DNA from: Tianweitania sediminis
GTDB taxonomy: Bacteria; Pseudomonadota; Alphaproteobacteria; Rhizobiales; Rhizobiaceae
Direction: 5' to 3'
DNA length: 64,000 bases
NCBI RefSeq assembly: GCF_017813335.1
Contig: NZ_JAGIYY010000001.1
Coordinates: forward strand, 62,001-126,000
In this document: positions 60,071-64,000 of the stretch, piece after piece
Position numbering within the stretch: position 1 is the first letter of the stretch
Layout of the letters: each line of letters opens with the position of its first letter
The notes under the pieces: model-generated
Databases searched by the model: none
What the model was told of the DNA's origin: nothing
The model's input: only the letters and a program-made list of their open reading frames with translations
Position numbers and translations under genes: made by a program

Positions 60071-61033
60071 TCAGCGCGCGGCCAGGACGATCTTGCCTTT
60101 GCGCCCCGGTGTTTGGCTCGCCTGCACGGCATCGCCGATCTCATCCAGGCTGAACTGGCGCTCAACCGGGAGATGAAGCTCGCCGGCAGCGGCTTCGTCC
60201 AGCAATTCCTTGCGCAACGCCAGGACGGTTTCGCGGGACAAGGAAGGCTTGGCGGCCCAGAAGCCGCGCAAGCGCAGCCCCCTGAAAAGAAGCTGCGACG
60301 GTGACACCTTGATCGACTTGGCAGACAAGGCGCCGAAATTGACGAGCTCGCCGCCATCGCCGAGGAGATCAAGCAGATCCCCCGCCGCTTCGCCTCCGAC
60401 GGAATCCAGAGCGCGGATGATCGGCGCGCCACCGGTCATCTCCTTCACGCGATCGCGCCAGTCCGGCGCTTCTGTCGACACCACTGTGTCCACGCCATGC
60501 TGCGCCAGTTCCGCCACAGCGTCATCCCGCCGCACGAGGCTGATCACGTTGATGCCGCGCTTCTTGCCGAAGCGGGACACCAGCTTGCCCACCAGGCCGT
60601 TGCCGGCGTTCTGGATGATCCAGTCGCCTTCCTTCACATCCAGATCGGCCAGGATCATCTTTGCGCTGAGCGGCATCGACATAAGCTGGCAGGCGGTTTC
60701 GTTATCGAGGTTTTCGGGCACTGCTGTGAGGAACGGAGCCTCCGCGAGGTAGTATTCCGCCCAGGTGCCGGCACCGTTTCCGGTGACACGCTGCCCCACC
60801 TGCACGCCGGTGACGCCTTCACCAAGCGCGTCGACGATCCCCACCGCTTCCGTTCCCGGCACGGCGGGAAGGGTCGGCAAGGTGCCGTATACGCCCTTCA
60901 CAATCATCAGGTCGTGGTTATGGATCGGCGACAACAGCATGCGCACGCGCACCTGGTTTTTCGCTGGTTCGGGCAACGGCTTGTCGACGACGCCGAGTGC
61001 CTCGCCAAAGCGGCTCAATTCCACGGCCTTCAT
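60071..61033 (-). CDS. Zinc-independent MDR alcohol dehydrogenase/quinone oxidoreductase-like
   Basis: 320 residues from ATG 61033. MDR fold: MKAVELSRFGEALGVVDKPLPEPAKNQVRVRMLLSPIHNHDLMIVKGVYG, then LPAVPGTEAVGIVDALGEGV and the cofactor region WIIQNAGNGLVGKLVSRFGKKRGINVISLVRRDD near residue 140. No structural zinc Cys set. The ETR/MECR-like branch reduces enoyl thioesters or quinones with NADPH. It is adjacent to the iron-type importer but separated by about 90 bases, so linkage is uncertain. Confidence 0.87.
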   Translation of the reverse strand: MKAVELSRFGEALGVVDKPLPEPAKNQVRVRMLLSPIHNHDLMIVKGVYGTLPTLPAVPGTEAVGIVDALGEGVTGVQVGQRVTGNGAGTWAEYYLAEAPFLTAVPENLDNETACQLMSMPLSAKMILADLDVKEGDWIIQNAGNGLVGKLVSRFGKKRGINVISLVRRDDAVAELAQHGVDTVVSTEAPDWRDRVKEMTGGAPIIRALDSVGGEAAGDLLDLLGDGGELVNFGALSAKSIKVSPSQLLFRGLRLRGFWAAKPSLSRETVLALRKELLDEAAAGELHLPVERQFSLDEIGDAVQASQTPGRKGKIVLAAR

Positions 61034-61103
61034 GATGCTGCTCCACGCCACTTTCACTGCTGTCCGCAGCCATGTAGTTCGCAGGCCGCCGCGCGGCAAT
61101 CGC

Positions 61104-62984
61104 TCAGCGCGTGTCGTTGAGGTCCAGTTGGTCGATCAAGGGTAAACCCGGCGTGAAGCGAGTGTGGCCAAGCCCCTGCGAAAACCTCCTCAGAAGCTCC
61201 GTTGTCATGTTTCGCGGTACGGGCGGCGCAAAGCGATACCCTTGCCCCAGCACACATCCCATCGACACAAGGCGCTCGGCTTGTTCCAGTGTTTCGATGC
61301 CTTCCGCCACGATCTTCATGTTCAGCTTGCTGGCGATCGACAGCAGCGCTTCCACGATGACCTCGCTGTTGCGGTCGTCCTTGAGGTTGGTCACGAAGGA
61401 TCGGTCGATCTTGAGAATGTCGACAGGGAAGTGAAGAAGGTGCGTCAGGGACGCGAAGCCGGTGCCGAAGTCGTCCAGCGCGACGAGGATGCCGCGGGAA
61501 CGAAGGCGCTCCACGGCATTCGCAACAAAGTCGTCGCCGGGTCCCAGATACACGGCTTCGTTGACTTCAAGGATGATGTGCTTCAGCGGCACCTCCGCGG
61601 CCGCGAAGGCGTCCACGATGCGCTGCTCGAGATCGCCCTTCTTGAAATCCGCCTGCGTGACGTTGATGCCGATGTGCTGGAACGGCAGCCCCAGGTCTAG
61701 CCAAGAGCGCACGGCGGACGCAACCTGCCCGAGCATTCGCCCCGTCAGCTCGTAAGCAAGGCGCGGGTCACTCGTCGCTTCGTGGAACTGCGCCGCCGTT
61801 TGCACCAGGCCGTTCGGCATCTGAATGCGGGCCAGAGCCTCAAGACCAACGATTGCGCCGGTATCGATGCGCACGATCGGCTGGTAGAAGGCTTCCACAC
61901 GGTTTTCGTTCAAGGCACTGCCCAGTGCGCCGATCACCGCAACGCGGCGCGCCATCGATGTTTGCAGCGTTTCGCGGTAAGCCACAAAAGAACCACGGCT
62001 GTTTTCCTTGCCGTGGTAAAGCGCCATGTCGGCGTTCTGGACCAGCCGCTCAGCTTCGCCCTCGCCGGTGTAGATGGCGCCGCCAATCGTGACGGACGGG
62101 ACGACCGTGTAGCCGTCGGCTTCAAACGGCAGCTCCGCCTTGGCGATCAGGGAACGCGCGACTTCCTCCATGGCTTCGGGCGTGTCGCAACCGTGCACGA
62201 TCAGTCCGAACTCGTCGCCACCCAAGCGGAAAGGTTCAAGGCTGCCGCCCATGTCGCGAAGACGCGCTGCGACAGTCCTGATCAGGGCATCGCCGACAGA
62301 GTGCCCCATCATGTCGTTGGCTGCCTTGAGGTGGTCAATATCAAGGAGAAGGAGGGCGAAGTTGGCGTCGGGATCCTTCACCAGTTCGTCCACGCGGTTG
62401 TTGTAGCTCGCGCGGTTGGGTAGCTGGGACAATGTGTCGGTGAAGGCGAGTTCGTGGACCTTCAGCTGGATTTCCCGGTGCTCCAGCATGATGGCGCAGA
62501 GATTGGTCAAGCTCGCAACGATAGCGTTTTCGACGGCTGTCGGACCTCGCTTGGCCCGGTAATAGAAGGCGAAGGTGCCGAGAATGCGCGCATCGCGCGA
62601 CTTGATCGGACTCGACCAGCAAGCCATCAGGCCAAGCGGCAGAACAAGATCCTTGTAATGCAACCACCGCTCATCATCGGTGATGTCCACGACGGTCACG
62701 GGCTCGCCCAGAAAGGCCGATGTGCCACAGGATCCGACTGAGGGACCGATCGCCAGCCCCGAAAAGGCGCGCGAAACGTGCACTGGCAGGCTCGGAGCAG
62801 CCAAGGTCTTCAAGTGCCGATCCGCATCCACGCAAAGGATCGAGCAAACGGTGCCTTCTGACAAGGCTTCGGCTTCCCGGCAGATCCGCTCGCTGATCAA
62901 CGAGATCGGCTCGCCATAGGCGATCATTTCCAGAACTGCCGTCTGGAGCGAAACCAAGCGCGCGGCTACGTTGCTGCTGGACAT
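61104..62984 (-). CDS. GAF-GGDEF-EAL cyclic di-GMP signalling protein
   Basis: 626 residues from ATG 62984. GAF domain at about 20-155 (GPSVGSCGTSAFLGEPVTVVDITDDERW). GGDEF domain at about 178-340, with the intact motif FRLGGDEFGLIVHG near residue 254, so diguanylate cyclase activity is possible. EAL domain at about 355-615, with GLEALAR near 380 and LDDFGTGFASLTHLLHFPVDILKIDRSF and EGIETLEQAERL, so phosphodiesterase activity is possible too. No signal peptide or membrane helices: cytosolic. The ligand of the GAF is unknown. Monocistronic. Confidence 0.94.
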   Translation of the reverse strand: MSSSNVAARLVSLQTAVLEMIAYGEPISLISERICREAEALSEGTVCSILCVDADRHLKTLAAPSLPVHVSRAFSGLAIGPSVGSCGTSAFLGEPVTVVDITDDERWLHYKDLVLPLGLMACWSSPIKSRDARILGTFAFYYRAKRGPTAVENAIVASLTNLCAIMLEHREIQLKVHELAFTDTLSQLPNRASYNNRVDELVKDPDANFALLLLDIDHLKAANDMMGHSVGDALIRTVAARLRDMGGSLEPFRLGGDEFGLIVHGCDTPEAMEEVARSLIAKAELPFEADGYTVVPSVTIGGAIYTGEGEAERLVQNADMALYHGKENSRGSFVAYRETLQTSMARRVAVIGALGSALNENRVEAFYQPIVRIDTGAIVGLEALARIQMPNGLVQTAAQFHEATSDPRLAYELTGRMLGQVASAVRSWLDLGLPFQHIGINVTQADFKKGDLEQRIVDAFAAAEVPLKHIILEVNEAVYLGPGDDFVANAVERLRSRGILVALDDFGTGFASLTHLLHFPVDILKIDRSFVTNLKDDRNSEVIVEALLSIASKLNMKIVAEGIETLEQAERLVSMGCVLGQGYRFAPPVPRNMTTELLRRFSQGLGHTRFTPGLPLIDQLDLNDTR

Positions 62985-63255
62985 CCCCGCCCCCACCCGG
63001 GACCTTGCTGCGCAAGATCCATTGGCCAAGTAGAAGCAGCGTTAGACCCGGATTCTAAAGATCTTGTTGCGTCGGAAAGAGCAAATAAGTTTTTGAATTT
63101 CGGTACTACAGCAAAGGCAAGACGAGACCACTTTGTGCTGATCGTTGCTCGGCAGCATCGTTAACCGCGCTCCCTGTTAGGGGATGGACCTTCCGTAGCC
63201 GACCAGCCACAAAGGCGGGGAGCTTCCAAGCCGTCTTAACATCAGCGATCGAGCG
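62985..63255. other. Non-coding interval upstream of the GAF-GGDEF-EAL gene
   Basis: 271 bases with no convincing gene, A/T-rich near 63050-63110. It should hold the promoter of the leftward signalling gene. No clear hairpin or palindrome. Confidence 0.5.
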
Positions 63256-63348
63256 ATGCCGCAACCGAACCGATCCCGACACCTCGACATGATCCTGGCC
63301 GCAACAGTGCTGCTGTTGTGCGCTTTCATTGCCGGTCTTTCGCTTTAA
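63256..63348 (+). CDS. Possible 30-aa single-helix membrane peptide
   Basis: ATG 63256 to TAA 63348 encodes a basic N-terminus (PQPNRSRHLD) followed by one hydrophobic helix (MILAATVLLLCAFIAGLSL). It overlaps the convergent gene at 63345 by 4 bases. No clear ribosome site. It is supported only by its tidy membrane-peptide composition. Confidence 0.3.
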   Translation: MPQPNRSRHLDMILAATVLLLCAFIAGLSL

Positions 63349-63587
63349 GCTGTTCCGGTGCGGGTTGCACCCGCGAGAGATGATGAGCGCTCGAGCTTCG
63401 GACCCTCTTCGCGATCGGCCTCCTGTGCAAGATCGGCCAGGAGAGAAAGGGCGACCAAAACTTCCTGCGAGCACCAGCCTGCTTTCCGTGCCCGATCGAT
63501 TAGTTGCATAAACGCCGGCTCGAGCGCATCCGCACATTCTTCCCAGCGGTCCAAGCCGTCTTCAGAGGGAGCGTAGATCGTTCGCAT
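63345..63587 (-). CDS. Hypothetical protein (80 aa)
   Basis: 80 residues, acidic and helical in the first part (DRWEECADALEPAFMQLIDRARKAGWCSQEVLVALSLLADLAQE), with a Ser/Arg-rich tail. This pattern occurs in short uncharacterised proteins of Hyphomicrobiales, by my recollection. No domain or membrane helix. Weak EcfG-like GAAC motif upstream is not convincing. Confidence 0.55.
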   Translation of the reverse strand: MRTIYAPSEDGLDRWEECADALEPAFMQLIDRARKAGWCSQEVLVALSLLADLAQEADREEGPKLERSSSLAGATRTGTA

Positions 63588-63730
63588 TGCTTCACCGTAT
63601 TTGATTCCTCTGAAATACGCTTGGAGTGCGGGAGAGGTTCACTGGCAGCATTGCGGATAACGGAGGGAAGTAAACCAGGGTTAACGGATCGTTGTTTTTC
63701 GTGCCTTGGCAATGCTGAAAGCGAGCATCA

Positions 63731-63943
63731 CTATTTCTCGTGATCGAGAATGGCAGCCTTAAGAACGTCGTTCATCCGCTTTTGCCAACCCGGGCCTGTC
63801 GCCTTGAACTTCGCAAGCACCTCCGGTTCCAGTCGAAGACTGACGGGCTGCTTTGCATTTTCCAGGCGAGGCCGCCCTGGTCTTCGCGGCGCGTCCTCGC
63901 CACGCCCGCCTTCAACCGAAAGCTTCTTTGCTCCGCTGCTCAA
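63731..63943 (-). CDS. BrnA/DUF4415-like antitoxin protein
   Basis: 70 residues with TTG start at 63943, chosen because GGAGG lies 9 bases upstream; a TTG at 63979 would add 12 residues. The C-terminal QPVSLRLEPEVLAKFKATGPGWQKRMNDVLKAAI is the ribbon-helix-helix region of the BrnA/DUF4415 family (VSLRL-PEVL-xF-ATGPGWQ-R-N). BrnA antitoxins repress their own operon and neutralise the BrnT RNase. No BrnT gene is visible: the gap to the window edge is 57 bases. An orphan DUF4415 protein is possible. Confidence 0.8.
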   Translation of the reverse strand: MSSGAKKLSVEGGRGEDAPRRPGRPRLENAKQPVSLRLEPEVLAKFKATGPGWQKRMNDVLKAAILDHEK

Positions 63944-64000
63944 CGTGATGTTCCTCCAAGCAGATCGATCTCGCCGCAATCGATCATTTTAGTTGATGTG

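Noticed and set aside
1-64000. tRNA, rRNA, CRISPR, insertion sequence or prophage genes
   Set aside because: No cloverleaf, ribosomal RNA, spaced repeat, transposase or phage structural gene was recognised. The holin-family gene at 52877 is of the chromosomal YqjE-like kind.

Overview
The window is a 64 kb stretch of chromosomal DNA of high G+C content. It looks like an alphaproteobacterium, most likely Hyphomicrobiales (rhizobia and relatives). Supporting signs are the density of ABC and TRAP importers with catabolic operons, the pqqABCDE cluster, DUF2231/DUF3618/DUF3008/SWIB stress genes, two GGAAC-N16-TGTT motifs resembling EcfG general-stress promoters, and many 1-4 nt stop/start overlaps. 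Genus is not assigned. I saw no rRNA, tRNA, CRISPR array, insertion sequence or prophage.

Layout. 1-5.3 kb: a leftward operon (family-5 peptide-type binding protein, DadA-like FAD oxidase, RidA, start of an FMN alpha-hydroxy-acid oxidase) with a divergent LysR regulator and a convergent FAH-family hydratase. 5.5-16.5 kb: a perfect bidirectional terminator, a 1309-residue multidomain DUF4214/Ig/lamin-tail protein, and a Ugp-like ABC importer operon carrying a metallophosphoesterase and a Tyr-phosphatase-like enzyme, with a TetR regulator and a 21-bp palindrome in front. 16.6-22 kb: small stand-alone genes plus an old-yellow-enzyme/dienoyl-CoA-reductase homologue. 22.3-27.4 kb: a terminal oxidase cluster whose subunit II lacks the CuA ligands and whose subunit I is fused to subunit III.

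27.5-34.1 kb: SWIB protein, manganese catalase, pqqABCDE and a sorbosone-dehydrogenase-like PQQ enzyme. 34.2-36.5 kb: glutaryl-CoA dehydrogenase with a divergent LysR gene. 36.5-45.6 kb: a leftward operon of TRAP transporter, two SDRs, IclR regulator, thiolase, acyl-CoA ligase and a tandem PPC/DUF296 protein, which reads as uptake, CoA activation and thiolytic degradation of an organic acid. 45.9-51.7 kb: a tightly coupled seven-gene operon joining an OpuC/OsmF-type ABC importer to a flavin monooxygenase, a half-length monooxygenase paralogue and a hydratase.

52-56.1 kb: a membrane/stress operon, a tiny zinc-motif protein, an MBL hydrolase and a small membrane protein. 56.2-60 kb: an iron-type ABC importer split over both strands. 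60-64 kb: an MDR oxidoreductase, a GAF-GGDEF-EAL protein, small ORFs and a DUF4415/BrnA-like protein. The most unusual items are the CuA-less fused oxidase with Lys-to-Gln and Asn-to-Thr changes in its proton channels, the importer/monooxygenase/hydratase operon, the PPC protein in a CoA operon, and an iron-type permease with no ordinary start codon ahead of its first membrane segment.
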